Source of the DNA: Streptococcus parasanguinis
GTDB taxonomy: Bacteria > Bacillota > Bacilli > Lactobacillales > Streptococcaceae
Assembly: GCF_901875555.1 (NCBI RefSeq)
Contig: NZ_CABFMD010000037.1
Span: 1-64,000, forward strand
DNA: 64,000 nucleotides
Direction of reading: 5' to 3'
The notes under the pieces were generated by a model. It ran no database searches and was not told where the DNA came from. It was given only the letters and a program-made list of their open reading frames with translations. The position numbers and the translations under genes were made by a program. Shown here one piece after another: positions 14,877 through 25,149 of the stretch. Every line of letters begins with the position of its first letter. Within the stretch, counting starts at the first letter, position 1.

Positions 14877-16952
14877 TTATGCATGTGGTGGGAGCCAAGA
14901 AAGCTCAAACTGGAGCAATTGGGCTTCAAGGAGATCTTGATGGGAAACCTCTTGTTTCTCTTTACCATCTAATAGGGCTTTTTGGATGAAATAGGCGCCT
15001 GCAGTGTGTGAGTTGGCGCAAATTTTGAGCTCTTGCTTGGGAAGATGGAGAAGGACTTCTTTAAAGAGGGGGAGGCCCAGATCATAGATTGGTTTTCCTG
15101 GGCAGGTTGGATAGAGTCCAAGGGCTGACCAGATGTACCAAGCAGATAGACTACCGTTGTCCTCATCACCTGGATAGGCTTGGAAATCTTGATGGAAAGC
15201 TTGGGAACGGATCTGGTGGATAAGGAGATTGGTATATTCGGGGTGGAGACTGTGGCGGAAGAGGTAGGGGATGTGAAAGCTGGGTTGATTGGAGATGGCG
15301 ATCTGCCCAAATGGGGCTTGGGCCATTTCACTCATTTCATGGATTTCATAGCCATACCCTCTTACGTCAAATTGAGGTCTTTGATTGGCTAAATCCAGCA
15401 GTCGTTGGGTGAAGGCTTTTTTGCCACCCATCAGCTCTATCAGGCCGGAGAGGTCGTGCAAGGCTCCAAAAGTAGCCTGGGTTGCAGAGCATTCTGCATA
15501 ATCTCCTCCCCAACTGGTAGGAGAGAAGGGCTCTTTAAATTTTCCAGTGGTGGATCGCGCTCTCATGAAACCCGTTTGGGCATCGTACAATGTTCGGTAG
15601 GAGAGGCTGGAAGCAGCATACTGAGTAGCCATTTCTGTCTGGCTCAATTGTTTTGCGACAGTGGCAATGCAAAAATCACTATAAGCATAATCGAGGCTAT
15701 GGCTAACACTTTCGTGAAAATCATCGGGTAGGTAGCCAAGTGCCTTGTAAGTTTCATTGCCATGGCGACCAAAATGTTGATGAGGATCAGTTTTTTTGGC
15801 TGTTTGGAGCATGGCTGTCAGCATGTTTTCATGTAGATCTGGTGCGATCCCTTTTGTGACAGCATCTGCGAAGACTCCATCGATAAGGGTACCTGGCATC
15901 ATTCCTCGTTCATCTGGGGCTAACCATTTTGGTAGAAAACCAGTATCCTTGTATGTATTTAAAAATCCTTCGAGAAAGTGACGGTAGTAATCGGGGTAGA
16001 CAAGGCTAAAGAGCGGAAAAGAGGTCCGAAAGAGGTCCCAAAATCCGATATTTGTATAAGCTTTTCCTGGTTTGATTTCATTATGAGTGACATCCAGGTG
16101 CCAGTCATTTCCCTCAGTATCCGTTTCATAAAAAGTTTGAGGGAAAAGGAGGAGACGATACAGGCAATGGTCGAAGAAAGCTTGATCACACCCACCGGTA
16201 TCTTTTACTTCAATTCGTTTTAGTAGCTGATTCCATTGATCGGCTGCTTCTTTTTTAGCTTCCTCTAGAGAAAGGTTGGGAAGATGATGGTGAGCCATGT
16301 CTTGAGACAGATAAGAAGTTCCTAATTGGACGGTCACTTCATTGCTAGCAAAGGTGAGAAAAAGATCTTGATCGATGTGAGTGACGTTCTCGATCGGCTG
16401 GCTAAATTGCCACTGGAGATAGAAAGAGTAGGAAGTATCTGAGGTATGAGCCTGATCCAGAATGCGGAAGTGACAGGTGTGGTCTGTAAGGGTCAAGTCC
16501 TCTAGTTCATTTGCTGCATGAAAGCAGAGAGTCAGCTTTTCTGGTGCTCGAAAGCGCAGGACAGCCCCGTAGCGGCTTGGAACCAGCTCGCTTTGAATCT
16601 GATAACGTTCCGAAAAAATACGAAGGTAGTGGGGCTGAAAAAGAGCTTCTTTCATCGAATAACTGCTTTGGCGACGGAAGAGGTCGGAACATGTAGCTTC
16701 TCCTGTGATGGGCGTGATGAGGCACCAAGCGTAGTCTCCGATCCAAGGACTAGGCTGGTGGGTGAGGCGAAAGCCCTGAAAAATAGGGAGATTGGGGTTG
16801 AAAAACCAAGCTCCTTGTTCATGTGTCATCTGAGGAAGAAAGTAATTCATTCCAAAAGGGACTCCGGTATAAGGGAGGGTGTTTCCGTACGAATAGTGGG
16901 GGTGATTATCGCTCCCCCAGCGGGTATCGATGGTCTGGCAAGTTGTGTGCAT
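14877..16952 (-). CDS. GH92 alpha-1,2-mannosidase
   Basis: Glycoside hydrolase family 92 enzyme of 691 residues, recognised by GSDNHPHYSYGNTLPYTG at the N-terminus, the RLTHQPSPWIGDYA segment and the C-terminal NGSLSAWYIWSALGLYP motif. GH92 enzymes are Ca-dependent exo-mannosidases. The pneumococcal relative removes alpha-1,2-mannose from high-mannose N-glycans. No signal peptide, so it acts inside the cell on imported glycan. The start at 16952 is set by AAAGGAGA on the reverse strand. It is divergent from the GH125 gene, with ~215 bp between them for shared control. Confidence 0.9.
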   Translation of the reverse strand: MHTTCQTIDTRWGSDNHPHYSYGNTLPYTGVPFGMNYFLPQMTHEQGAWFFNPNLPIFQGFRLTHQPSPWIGDYAWCLITPITGEATCSDLFRRQSSYSMKEALFQPHYLRIFSERYQIQSELVPSRYGAVLRFRAPEKLTLCFHAANELEDLTLTDHTCHFRILDQAHTSDTSYSFYLQWQFSQPIENVTHIDQDLFLTFASNEVTVQLGTSYLSQDMAHHHLPNLSLEEAKKEAADQWNQLLKRIEVKDTGGCDQAFFDHCLYRLLLFPQTFYETDTEGNDWHLDVTHNEIKPGKAYTNIGFWDLFRTSFPLFSLVYPDYYRHFLEGFLNTYKDTGFLPKWLAPDERGMMPGTLIDGVFADAVTKGIAPDLHENMLTAMLQTAKKTDPHQHFGRHGNETYKALGYLPDDFHESVSHSLDYAYSDFCIATVAKQLSQTEMATQYAASSLSYRTLYDAQTGFMRARSTTGKFKEPFSPTSWGGDYAECSATQATFGALHDLSGLIELMGGKKAFTQRLLDLANQRPQFDVRGYGYEIHEMSEMAQAPFGQIAISNQPSFHIPYLFRHSLHPEYTNLLIHQIRSQAFHQDFQAYPGDEDNGSLSAWYIWSALGLYPTCPGKPIYDLGLPLFKEVLLHLPKQELKICANSHTAGAYFIQKALLDGKEKQEVSHQDLLEAQLLQFELSWLPPHA

Positions 16953-17167
16953 CTTGTCTCCTTTTTCTTCATCAACCTTAAATGATCTGTGTTTTTCTTG
17001 GAACACGCAGTGGTATTTTCTTCATTGTATCAAAGTGTTGTCAAATATGATAGCGTTTTTATCAAATGGAAAATTTTGTAGAAAAAGGGCTATAGTTTGC
17101 GTATGTATTTCCCTTTTGAAATCTTTTATACTGAATAGGAAAGAATCGATATGTGTGAGGAAAATAA
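16953..17167. promoter_or_regulatory. Divergent promoter region of GH92 and GH125 genes
   Basis: AT-rich spacer between divergent starts. A weak cre-like sequence (TGATAGCGTTTTTATCA, about 17048-17064) is present but deviates at key positions. No clear -35/-10 pair stands out for either direction. Confidence 0.35.
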
Positions 17168-18448
17168 ATGACCTATTCAAGAGAAATTGTGAGAGAATGG
17201 TTGGATCAAGTGGCTGAGCGAGCTAAGGAGTACCCTGAGTGGGTGGATGTCTTTGAACGTTGTTATACAGACACTTTGGATAATACAGTTGAAATTTTAG
17301 AAGACGGTTCAACCTTTGTGTTAACAGGTGATATCCCAGCTATGTGGTTGCGTGACTCAACAGCTCAATTGAGACCTTATCTTCATGTGGCTAAACGAGA
17401 TCCCCAATTGCGCCAGACCATTGCTGGTTTGGTTAAACGTCAGACGACTTTGATTCTCAAGGATCCCTATGCTAACTCCTTCAACATTGAAGAGAACTGG
17501 AAGGGTCACCACGAGACCGACCATACAGACCTCAATGGCTGGATTTGGGAGCGCAAGTATGAAGTAGATTCGCTTTGCTATCCCTTGCAATTAGCTTATC
17601 TCCTTTGGAAGGAAACTGGTGAAACTAGCCAATTTGATGAAACCTTTGTCACAGCGACTAAGGAAATCCTTCATCTCTGGACAGTAGAGCAAGACCACAA
17701 GAACTCTCCTTATCGCTTTGTTCGGGATACCGATCGTAAGGAAGACACCTTAGTTAATGGTGGTTTTGGCCCTGATTTTGCCGTGACAGGAATGACCTGG
17801 TCAGCCTTTCGTCCAAGTGATGATTGTTGTCAATATAGCTACTTGATTCCGTCAAATATGTTTGCAGTGGTTGTCTTGGGTTATGTGCAAGAAATCTTTG
17901 CAACATTGAATCTAGCTGATAGTGAGAGTATCATTGCAGATGCCAAACGATTGCAAGCGGAGATTCAAGAAGGGATCGAAAACTACGCCTACACGACTAA
18001 TAGCAAGGGCGAGAAGATCTATGCCTTTGAAGTGGACGGTTTAGGAAATGCTAGCATCATGGATGACCCTAACGTACCAAGTTTGTTAGCTGCTCCCTAT
18101 CTTGGTTACTGTGATGTGAACGATGAGGTCTATCAAGCCACTCGTAGGACTATTTTGAGCCCTGAAAATCCATACTTCTACCAAGGAGAATACGCTAGTG
18201 GGCTAGGAAGTTCTCATACTTTCTACCGCTATATCTGGCCGATTGCCCTGTCGATCCAAGGTTTAACAGCTACAGATAAAGCTGAGAAGAAATTCTTGCT
18301 GGACCAGTTGGTCGCTTGTGATGGTGGCACGGGTGTCATGCACGAAAGTTTCCACGTAGATGATCCAACCAAATACTCGCGTGAATGGTTCTCTTGGGCT
18401 AACATGATGTTCTGCGAATTGGTCTTGGATTACTTGGATATTCGCTAA
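17168..18448 (+). CDS. GH125 exo-alpha-1,6-mannosidase
   Basis: Protein of 426 residues of family GH125, metal-independent inverting alpha-1,6-mannosidases characterised in pneumococcus and Clostridium. Recognisable segments are GDIPAMWLRDSTAQLRPYL near residue 55, GFGPDFAVTGMTWSAFRPSD and YASGLGSSHTFYRYIWP. No signal peptide. GTGAGG precedes the ATG. First gene of the rightward glycan operon, 70 bp before the GH38 gene. It would act after GH92 and GH38 have exposed alpha-1,6 mannose. Confidence 0.93.
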   Translation: MTYSREIVREWLDQVAERAKEYPEWVDVFERCYTDTLDNTVEILEDGSTFVLTGDIPAMWLRDSTAQLRPYLHVAKRDPQLRQTIAGLVKRQTTLILKDPYANSFNIEENWKGHHETDHTDLNGWIWERKYEVDSLCYPLQLAYLLWKETGETSQFDETFVTATKEILHLWTVEQDHKNSPYRFVRDTDRKEDTLVNGGFGPDFAVTGMTWSAFRPSDDCCQYSYLIPSNMFAVVVLGYVQEIFATLNLADSESIIADAKRLQAEIQEGIENYAYTTNSKGEKIYAFEVDGLGNASIMDDPNVPSLLAAPYLGYCDVNDEVYQATRRTILSPENPYFYQGEYASGLGSSHTFYRYIWPIALSIQGLTATDKAEKKFLLDQLVACDGGTGVMHESFHVDDPTKYSREWFSWANMMFCELVLDYLDIR

Positions 18449-18518
18449 TGAGCTTTCGCTCAACAGGTTCTTGTCAAGAATCACAAATATATTTTTAAGT
18501 TAGAATGAGGTTTTACTC

Positions 18519-21164
18519 ATGGAAAATGTTGTTGTACATATTATCTCTCACAGTCACTGGGATCGTGAGTGGTATCTACCTTTTGAAAGTCACCGCATGC
18601 AATTGGTGGAACTGTTTGACAATCTGTTTGATCTTTTTGAAAACGATCCTGAATTCAAGAGTTTCCACTTGGATGGGCAAACCATTGTCCTTGATGACTA
18701 TTTAGAAATTCGCCCTGAAAATCGCGATAAGGTGCAGCGTTATATCGACGAGGGCAAGCTCAAGATTGGTCCTTTCTATATCTTGCAGGATGATTACTTG
18801 ATCTCCAGCGAAGCCAACGTTCGCAATACCTTGATTGGACAGGCTGAATGTGCCAAATGGGGGAAATCTACGCAGATTGGTTACTTCCCTGATACCTTTG
18901 GAAATATGGGACAAGCTCCTCAAATCCTTCAAAAATCAGGCATTCACGTAGCGGCCTTTGGGCGTGGGGTGAAGCCGATCGGATTTGACAACCAAGTTCT
19001 TGGAGATGAGCAATTTACCTCTCAATTTTCTGAAATGTACTGGCAAGGGGCGGATGGGAGTCGTGTACTGGGCATTCTCTTTGCCAACTGGTACAGTAAC
19101 GGGAACGAAATTCCAGTGGATAAAGATGAAGCTTTGGCTTTCTGGAAACAAAAATTGGCAGATGTTCGTGACTATGCCTCAACCAACCAATGGTTGATGA
19201 TGAACGGCTGTGACCACCAACCGGTTCAACGAAACTTGAGTGAAGCTATACGCGTAGCTAACGAACTTTTCCCTGACGTGACCTTTGTTCATAGCTCCTT
19301 TGATGAATATGTGCAAGCAGTGGAGAGTGCGCTCCCTGAACAATTATCAACGGTTACGGGAGAATTGACCAGTCAGGAAACCGATGGTTGGTACACACTG
19401 GCAAATACGTCTTCTTCTCGGATTTATCTCAAGCAAGCCTTCCAAGAAAACAGCAACTTACTCGAGCAAGTGGTCGAACCTTTGACCATCATCACTGGTG
19501 GACATCACCACAAGGATCAGTTGACCTATGCCTGGAAGACGCTCTTACAAAATGCGCCGCACGATAGTATTTGTGGTTGTAGCGTGGATGATGTTCACCG
19601 TGAAATGGAAGTTCGTTTTGCCAAGGTTAACCAAGTTGGAAACTTTGTCAAGACCAACCTTCTGAACGAATGGAAGGGTAAACTAGCGACTCAAAAAGCC
19701 CAGAGTGAGCATCTCTTTACGGTCATCAATACAGGCTTGCATGATAAGGTGGATACCGTCAGCACGATCGTCGATGTAGCGGTTTGTCCATTTAAGGAAT
19801 TGCACCCGACAGAAGGCTTCAAGAAAATGGCCGCTTTGACCTTGCCAGACTATCATGTAGAAGATTTAGATGATCATCTTGTAGAAGCAGAGATTGAAGA
19901 CTTGGGAGCAAGCTTTGGCTATACCTTGCCTAAGGATAAATTCCGCCAACCTTATATTGCACGTCAAGTACGCGTGACAATTCCAATTCACCTTGCACCA
20001 CTTTCTTGGGCAAGCTTCCAATTGGTCGAAGGCCAAGTAGGTTACCATGATGGTATTTACCAAAATGGAGTCATTGATACACCATTCGTAACAGTGAGTG
20101 TAGATGAAGGAATTACAGTTTACGACAAGACTACTAACGAAGCCTACGAAGACTTTATCCAATTTGAAGATCGTGGTGATATCGGTAATGAATATATCTA
20201 CTTCCAACCAAAAGGAACGGAGCCGATCTTTGCTCAACTGAAAGGTTATGAAGTTCTAGAAAACAATGCTCGCTATGCCAAAATCTTGCTCAAGCATGAC
20301 TTGACCATTCCAGTCAGCGCAGATGAACAATTGGATGCGGAGCAAAGAGGCATTATCGAGTTTATGAACCGCAAGGCAAGTCGCTCAGAAGAGGTGACAA
20401 CCATCCCTCTTGAAACGGAGATGACTATCTTTGTGGATGATCCGCAAATTCGCTTCAAGACGCGCTTTACCAATATAGCCAAGGATCACCGTATCCGTCT
20501 CTTGGTGAAAACTCATAACACTCGTCCAAGTAATGATTCAGAAAGTATCTATGAGGTGGTGACACGGCCAAATAAACCAGCTGCTTCTTGGGAAAATCCT
20601 GAAAATCCCCAGCACCAACAAGCCTTTGTCAGCTTGTATGATGATGTTAAAGGAGTAACCGTAGCCAACAAAGGATTGCACGAATACGAAATCCTTGGAG
20701 ACGATACCATAGCCGTGACCCTTCTGCGTGCTTCAGGGGAACTCGGTGACTGGGGCTATTTCCCAACACCAGAAGCACAATGCTTGCGGGACTTTGAGGT
20801 GGAATATGCAGTAGAATGCCATCAAGCTCAGGGGCGCTTCTCCGCTTATCGCCGAGCTAAAGCTTTACAGACACCGATGACCAGTCTTCAAGTTGAAAAA
20901 CAAGAAGGAAGTGTAGCAGCGTCTGGTAGCTTACTCAAGCATACGGCTTTGACGCATCCTCAGGTTTGTCCAACAGCTTTTAAGGTGGCAGAAAATGAAG
21001 AAGGTTACATCCTTCGCTATTACAATATGAGCCAAGAAAATGTGCGCGTGTCAGAAGGACAACAAACAGTTGTCGATCTTCTGGAGCAACCGTATCCGTT
21101 CCATTCAGGACTATTGGCACCACAAGAGATTCGTACAGAATTCATTCAAAAAGAAGAAATTTAA
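18519..21164 (+). CDS. GH38 alpha-mannosidase
   Basis: Zinc-dependent retaining alpha-mannosidase of 881 residues. The metal site begins in HSHWDREWYLPFE (residues 10-22), and the nucleophile region is GYFPDTFGNMGQAPQIL near residue 125. GHHHKDQLTYAW supplies another conserved part, and a C-terminal beta-sandwich completes the chain. The pneumococcal counterpart cleaves alpha-1,3-mannose from N-glycan cores. No secretion signal. GAGG lies 8-12 bp before the ATG. It is followed by a hairpin before the ROK gene. Confidence 0.93.
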   Translation: MENVVVHIISHSHWDREWYLPFESHRMQLVELFDNLFDLFENDPEFKSFHLDGQTIVLDDYLEIRPENRDKVQRYIDEGKLKIGPFYILQDDYLISSEANVRNTLIGQAECAKWGKSTQIGYFPDTFGNMGQAPQILQKSGIHVAAFGRGVKPIGFDNQVLGDEQFTSQFSEMYWQGADGSRVLGILFANWYSNGNEIPVDKDEALAFWKQKLADVRDYASTNQWLMMNGCDHQPVQRNLSEAIRVANELFPDVTFVHSSFDEYVQAVESALPEQLSTVTGELTSQETDGWYTLANTSSSRIYLKQAFQENSNLLEQVVEPLTIITGGHHHKDQLTYAWKTLLQNAPHDSICGCSVDDVHREMEVRFAKVNQVGNFVKTNLLNEWKGKLATQKAQSEHLFTVINTGLHDKVDTVSTIVDVAVCPFKELHPTEGFKKMAALTLPDYHVEDLDDHLVEAEIEDLGASFGYTLPKDKFRQPYIARQVRVTIPIHLAPLSWASFQLVEGQVGYHDGIYQNGVIDTPFVTVSVDEGITVYDKTTNEAYEDFIQFEDRGDIGNEYIYFQPKGTEPIFAQLKGYEVLENNARYAKILLKHDLTIPVSADEQLDAEQRGIIEFMNRKASRSEEVTTIPLETEMTIFVDDPQIRFKTRFTNIAKDHRIRLLVKTHNTRPSNDSESIYEVVTRPNKPAASWENPENPQHQQAFVSLYDDVKGVTVANKGLHEYEILGDDTIAVTLLRASGELGDWGYFPTPEAQCLRDFEVEYAVECHQAQGRFSAYRRAKALQTPMTSLQVEKQEGSVAASGSLLKHTALTHPQVCPTAFKVAENEEGYILRYYNMSQENVRVSEGQQTVVDLLEQPYPFHSGLLAPQEIRTEFIQKEEI

Positions 21165-21181
21165 TTTCAAAAAGAAAGGAG

Positions 21182-21222
21182 GAGTGAAAAAAGTAAGAAT
21201 CAACTGCTTTTTTCGCTCTTTT
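21182..21222 (+). terminator. Hairpin with T-run between GH38 and ROK genes
   Basis: GAGTGAAAAAAGTA pairs with TGCTTTTTTCGCTC allowing G-T pairs, and is followed by TTTTTT. It lies inside what otherwise looks like one operon and may lower downstream expression or act as an attenuator. Confidence 0.6.
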
Positions 21223-21237
21223 TTATAGGTGAAAGTA

Positions 21238-22107
21238 ATGACCATTGCAACGATTGATATCGGAGGGACTGGGATTAAGTTTGCTAGTCTAACTCCTGAT
21301 GGAAAAATTTTAGATAAGACCAGCACGCCAACTCCAGAGACTCTGGAAGAGTTACTGGCTTGGTTGGACCAACGTTTGTCAGAACAAGACTATCGTGGGA
21401 TTGCTATGAGTGTGCCAGGAGCCGTTAATCAAGAAACTGGAGTGATTGAGGGGATTAGTGCCATTCCTTATATACATGGATTTTCTTGGTATGAGGCGCT
21501 TGCTCATCATAAGCTACCTGTCCATCTAGAAAATGATGCCAATTGCGTTGGACTGAGTGAACTGCTGGCTCATCCTGAGATTGAAAATGCAGCCTGTGTC
21601 GTGATTGGTACAGGAATTGGAGGGGCCATGATTATCAATGGTAAGCTTCACCGTGGGCGCCATGGCTTGGGAGGAGAGTTTGGCTATATGACAACCATTG
21701 AACCAGCAGAAAAGCTCAATAATTGGTCGCAGCTCGCTTCTACAGGCAACATGGTTCGTTATGTGATTGAAAAATCAGGTCGGTCAGACTGGGATGGTCG
21801 TAAGGTGTATCAAGAGGCTGCAGCAGGTGATGCTCTTTGCCAAGCAGCGATTGAGCGCATGAACCGTAATCTGGCTCAAGGTCTTCTTAATATCCAGTAC
21901 TTGATCGACCCAGATGTCATTAGCCTAGGTGGCTCTATCAGTCAGAACCCTGAGTTTATCAAAGGGGTGCAAAAAGCAGTAGATGCTTTTGTGGAAAGAT
22001 ATGAAGAATATACCATCGCTCCAGTGATTCAGGCTTGTACCTATCACGCAGATGCCAATCTCTACGGTGCCCTTGTCAACTGGTTACAGGAGGAAAACCA
22101 ATGGTAA
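21238..22107 (+). CDS. ROK family sugar kinase
   Basis: Protein of 289 residues starting [18 protein letters not shown], the phosphate-1 motif of ROK kinases, followed by [18 protein letters not shown] and the ROK signature around LGGEFGYM. The usual zinc Cys cluster of ROK proteins is not evident. Possible substrates are mannose or N-acetyl-hexosamine released by the neighbouring glycosidases (inference). I chose the ATG at 21238 over an upstream GTG because AGGTGA is well placed. It overlaps the GH20 gene by 7 bp. Confidence 0.9.
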   Translation: MTIATIDIGGTGIKFASLTPDGKILDKTSTPTPETLEELLAWLDQRLSEQDYRGIAMSVPGAVNQETGVIEGISAIPYIHGFSWYEALAHHKLPVHLENDANCVGLSELLAHPEIENAACVVIGTGIGGAMIINGKLHRGRHGLGGEFGYMTTIEPAEKLNNWSQLASTGNMVRYVIEKSGRSDWDGRKVYQEAAAGDALCQAAIERMNRNLAQGLLNIQYLIDPDVISLGGSISQNPEFIKGVQKAVDAFVERYEEYTIAPVIQACTYHADANLYGALVNWLQEENQW

Positions 22108-23981
22108 GTTTTACCGGAATCAGCAGTAAACAAGCACAAGCTATACAGTTGCTTCAAAAGCATATTTCCCTACCGGATGTAGAAGTGGCTGTCGCTCAGT
22201 CTGATCAAGCTTCCATCTCTATCAAGGGAGAGAATGAACAGTATTACTTGACTTACCGTAAACCTCATCAGCTTTACCGCACCTTATCTCTGCTAGCAAC
22301 AGCTTTGGCAGGAGGTAACAAGGTAGAGATTGAAGAACAGGCAGCCTATGAAGATTTAGCCTATATGGCGGACTGTTCGCGCAACGCCGTGCTCAATGTC
22401 GCATCTGCCAAACAGATGATTGAGGTCTTGGTTCTCATGGGTTATTCAACCTTTGAGCTTTATATGGAAGACACCTATCAGATTGAAGGACAACCATACT
22501 TTGGCTATTTCCGTGGGGCCTATTCGGCTGAAGAGCTACAGGAAATTGAAGCCTACGCGCAGCAGTTTGATATGACCTTTGTCCCCTGTATCCAGACCTT
22601 GGCCCACTTGTCAGCCTTTGTCAAATGGGGTGTCAAGGAAGTGCAGCAACTCCGTGATGTAGAGGACATTCTCCTCATCGGTGAAGAAAAAGTTTATGAC
22701 CTGATTGACGGCATGTTTGCGACGTTGTCTAAACTGCAAACTCGCAAGGTCAATATTGGGATGGACGAAGCTCACCTAGTTGGTTTGGGTCGCTACCTTA
22801 TCCTAAACGGTGTGGTTGATCGAAGCCTCCTTATGTGCCAACACTTGGAGCGCGTGCTGGATATTGCAGACAAGTATGGTTTCCACTGCCAGATGTGGAG
22901 CGATATGTTCTTCAAGCTTATGTCAGCAGATGGCCAGTACGATCGTGAAGTGGAAATTCCTGAGGAAACTCGTGTCTATCTAGATCGTCTAAAAGACCGT
23001 GTCACCTTGGTTTACTGGGATTATTACCAAGATAGCGAAGAAAAATACAACCGCAACTTCCGGAATCACCACAAGATTAGTCAGGACATCGCCTTTGCGG
23101 GGGGAGCTTGGAAGTGGATTGGTTTTACGCCTCACAACCATTTCAGTCGTCTCATCGCTGTCGAAGCTAACAAAGCCTGCCGTGCTAATCAGATCAGGGA
23201 AGTTATTGTGACGGGTTGGGGAGACAATGGTGGAGAAACTGCCCAGTTTTCGATCCTTCCGAGCTTACAAATCTGGGCAGAGCTCAGCTATCGCAATGAT
23301 TTAGAACGCCTATCCGCTCACTTCAAGACCAATACAGGTCTATCCGTTGAGGACTTCATGCAGCTTGACCTGGCCAATCTCTTGCCAGACCTACCAGACA
23401 ATCTTAGCGGCATCAATCCTAACCGCTATGTCTTTTATCAGGATGTTCTTTGCCCAATCCTTGACAAGCACATGACTCCTGAGCAGGACAAACCCCACTT
23501 TGCCAAAGCGGCTGAGACCCTTTCTGGCATTAAAGAAAAAGCAGGCGCCTACGCTTATCTCTTTGAAACTCAGGCTCAGTTGAATACTATTTTAAGTAGC
23601 AAGGTTGATGTGGGACGACGCATTCGGGAAGCTTATCAAGCAGGTGATAAAGAGAGCTTGCGACAAATCGCAAGAGAAGAATTGCCAAAACTTAGAAGTG
23701 AGATTGAACACTTTCATGACCTCTTTAGCTACCAATGGTTGAAAGAAAACAAGGTCTTTGGCTTGGATACCGTAGACATCCGTATGGGTGGTCTCTTGCA
23801 ACGCATCAAGCGAGCAGAAAGTCGGATTGCAGACTATCTAGCTGGTTCCATCACACGTATTGATGAACTAGAAGTAGAGATCTTGCCCTTCAATGATTTA
23901 TACGGGGATCAGGACTTCGCGGCTACAACGGCTAATCAATGGCATACTATTGCGACTGCCTCAACCATTTATACAACATAA
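22101..23981 (+). CDS. GH20 beta-N-acetylhexosaminidase (GcnA-like)
   Basis: Protein of 626 residues, the size of the intracellular streptococcal GcnA enzymes. The catalytic Asp-Glu pair is in [16 protein letters not shown] near residue 220. Other GH20 landmarks are [10 protein letters not shown] and WSDMFFKLM, and [10 protein letters not shown] lies further on. No signal peptide. Start at 22101 is fixed by CAGGAGGA upstream and the overlap with the ROK gene. It would release GlcNAc or GalNAc from imported glycan fragments. Last gene of the operon, followed by a terminator. Confidence 0.92.
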   Translation: MVSFTGISSKQAQAIQLLQKHISLPDVEVAVAQSDQASISIKGENEQYYLTYRKPHQLYRTLSLLATALAGGNKVEIEEQAAYEDLAYMADCSRNAVLNVASAKQMIEVLVLMGYSTFELYMEDTYQIEGQPYFGYFRGAYSAEELQEIEAYAQQFDMTFVPCIQTLAHLSAFVKWGVKEVQQLRDVEDILLIGEEKVYDLIDGMFATLSKLQTRKVNIGMDEAHLVGLGRYLILNGVVDRSLLMCQHLERVLDIADKYGFHCQMWSDMFFKLMSADGQYDREVEIPEETRVYLDRLKDRVTLVYWDYYQDSEEKYNRNFRNHHKISQDIAFAGGAWKWIGFTPHNHFSRLIAVEANKACRANQIREVIVTGWGDNGGETAQFSILPSLQIWAELSYRNDLERLSAHFKTNTGLSVEDFMQLDLANLLPDLPDNLSGINPNRYVFYQDVLCPILDKHMTPEQDKPHFAKAAETLSGIKEKAGAYAYLFETQAQLNTILSSKVDVGRRIREAYQAGDKESLRQIAREELPKLRSEIEHFHDLFSYQWLKENKVFGLDTVDIRMGGLLQRIKRAESRIADYLAGSITRIDELEVEILPFNDLYGDQDFAATTANQWHTIATASTIYTT

Positions 23982-24023
23982 AAAATGCCAAGTTGGATGA
24001 CAGATGTCTTATCCACGGTGAAT

Positions 24024-24075
24024 AGGAGTAGAAGAGGAGCTGTGTTTACAATCACCCTTTTCTACTCCTTTTTTA
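24024..24075 (+). terminator. Terminator of the glycosidase operon
   Basis: Stem AGGAGTAGAA (24024-24033) with TTCTACTCCT (24060-24069), then TTTTTT. The loop is long. Confidence 0.75.
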
Positions 24076-24119
24076 AAGCTATGTCATAAATTTGTAGAAT
24101 TTTTTCTATAATTAGGAGT

Positions 24120-24168
24120 TTGAAAATATAGAAAGGCTATCTTATAATAGGCAATGTAAACGCTACCA
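24120..24168 (+). promoter_or_regulatory. Promoter and cre site of the N-glycan importer operon
   Basis: -35 TTGAAA (24120-24125), 17-bp spacer, -10 TATAAT (24143-24148). Over the expected start point lies TGTAAACGCTACCA (24155-24168), which matches the CcpA cre consensus TGWAANCGNTNWCA at 13 of 14 positions. This predicts catabolite repression of the importer. Confidence 0.85.
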
Positions 24169-24206
24169 AAGTAAAAACGCGCTCAAGACTCAAAGGGGGG
24201 AGTTAG

Positions 24207-25136
24207 ATGAAAAAGTTTGTAAGGACTCTGAGAGAAAATTTCATTTTTCTTTTAATGGTCTTACCTGGTGCAGCGTGGTTAATCTTATTCTTCTATATTC
24301 CGGTTTTTGGGAATATCGTAGCATTTAAGGACTATCATATCACAGGAGAAGGCTTCATCGACAGCGTCATGAAGAGTAAGTGGGTTGGCTTTGACAACTT
24401 CAAGTTCCTCTTTAGTTCCAAAGATGCCTACATTATTACAAGAAACACGGTATTATACAACTTAGGATTCATCTTCTTAGGATTGATTGTTTCCGTTGGG
24501 ATCGCCATCATCTTTAGTGAGTTGAGATCAAAAAGAGTGGTCAAGGTGCTTCAAACCTCCATGCTCTTCCCATACTTCCTATCATGGGTTATCATCAGCT
24601 TCTTCACCGATGCCTTCCTAAATGTGGACAAAGGATTGGTCAACCACATCTTAACTTCACTTGGCATGAAGGCCATCAATTTCTATTCGGAATTGTGGAT
24701 CTGGCCAGCGCTTCTCCTCTTCTTAGGAATCTGGAAAGGCTTTGGTTATAGCAGTGTTATGTACTATGCGACCATCATGGGAATCGATCCAACTTACTAT
24801 GAAGCAGCGACCGTGGATGGTGCGTCTAAGTGGCAACGCATTCGCAACATCACCATTCCTCAGTTGTCTTCCTTGATTACAGTCTTGACGATTCTTGCAG
24901 TTGGAAATATCTTCCGCGCAGACTTCGGTCTCTTCTACCAAATCCCGCATAATGCTGGAGCGCTCTATAGTGTGACCAACGTTATTGATGTTTATGTCTA
25001 CAACGGTTTGACCAAGTCAGGGGATATCGGGATGACAGCAGCAGCCGGTCTTTACCAATCGGTAGTAGGTTTGGTTCTTGTTTTAATCTCAAATATCATT
25101 GCCCGTCGCATTGATAAGAATGCCGCTCTCTTCTAG
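24207..25136 (+). CDS. ngtP1: NgtP1-type ABC sugar permease
   Basis: Permease of 309 residues of the LplB/UgpA type, with six predicted membrane helices and the cytoplasmic EAA loop (YYEAATVDGASKWQRIRNIT). By its neighbours and the mannosidase locus it corresponds to the pneumococcal N-glycan importer (NgtS-NgtP1-NgtP2). GGGGGG/AGGGG lies before the ATG. No ATPase gene is present; MsmK or a similar shared ATPase encoded elsewhere would be needed. Confidence 0.85.
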   Translation: MKKFVRTLRENFIFLLMVLPGAAWLILFFYIPVFGNIVAFKDYHITGEGFIDSVMKSKWVGFDNFKFLFSSKDAYIITRNTVLYNLGFIFLGLIVSVGIAIIFSELRSKRVVKVLQTSMLFPYFLSWVIISFFTDAFLNVDKGLVNHILTSLGMKAINFYSELWIWPALLLFLGIWKGFGYSSVMYYATIMGIDPTYYEAATVDGASKWQRIRNITIPQLSSLITVLTILAVGNIFRADFGLFYQIPHNAGALYSVTNVIDVYVYNGLTKSGDIGMTAAAGLYQSVVGLVLVLISNIIARRIDKNAALF

Positions 25137-25149
25137 AAAGGAGGATCGT

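Noticed and set aside
14759..14989. Small forward genes overlapping the GH92 3' end
   Set aside because: They cover the hairpin repeat and the end of GH92 in antisense and have no coding features.
17048..17064. Strong cre site for the mannosidase operon
   Set aside because: TGATAGCGTTTTTATCA lacks key consensus bases; kept only as a weak possibility, unlike the site at 24155.
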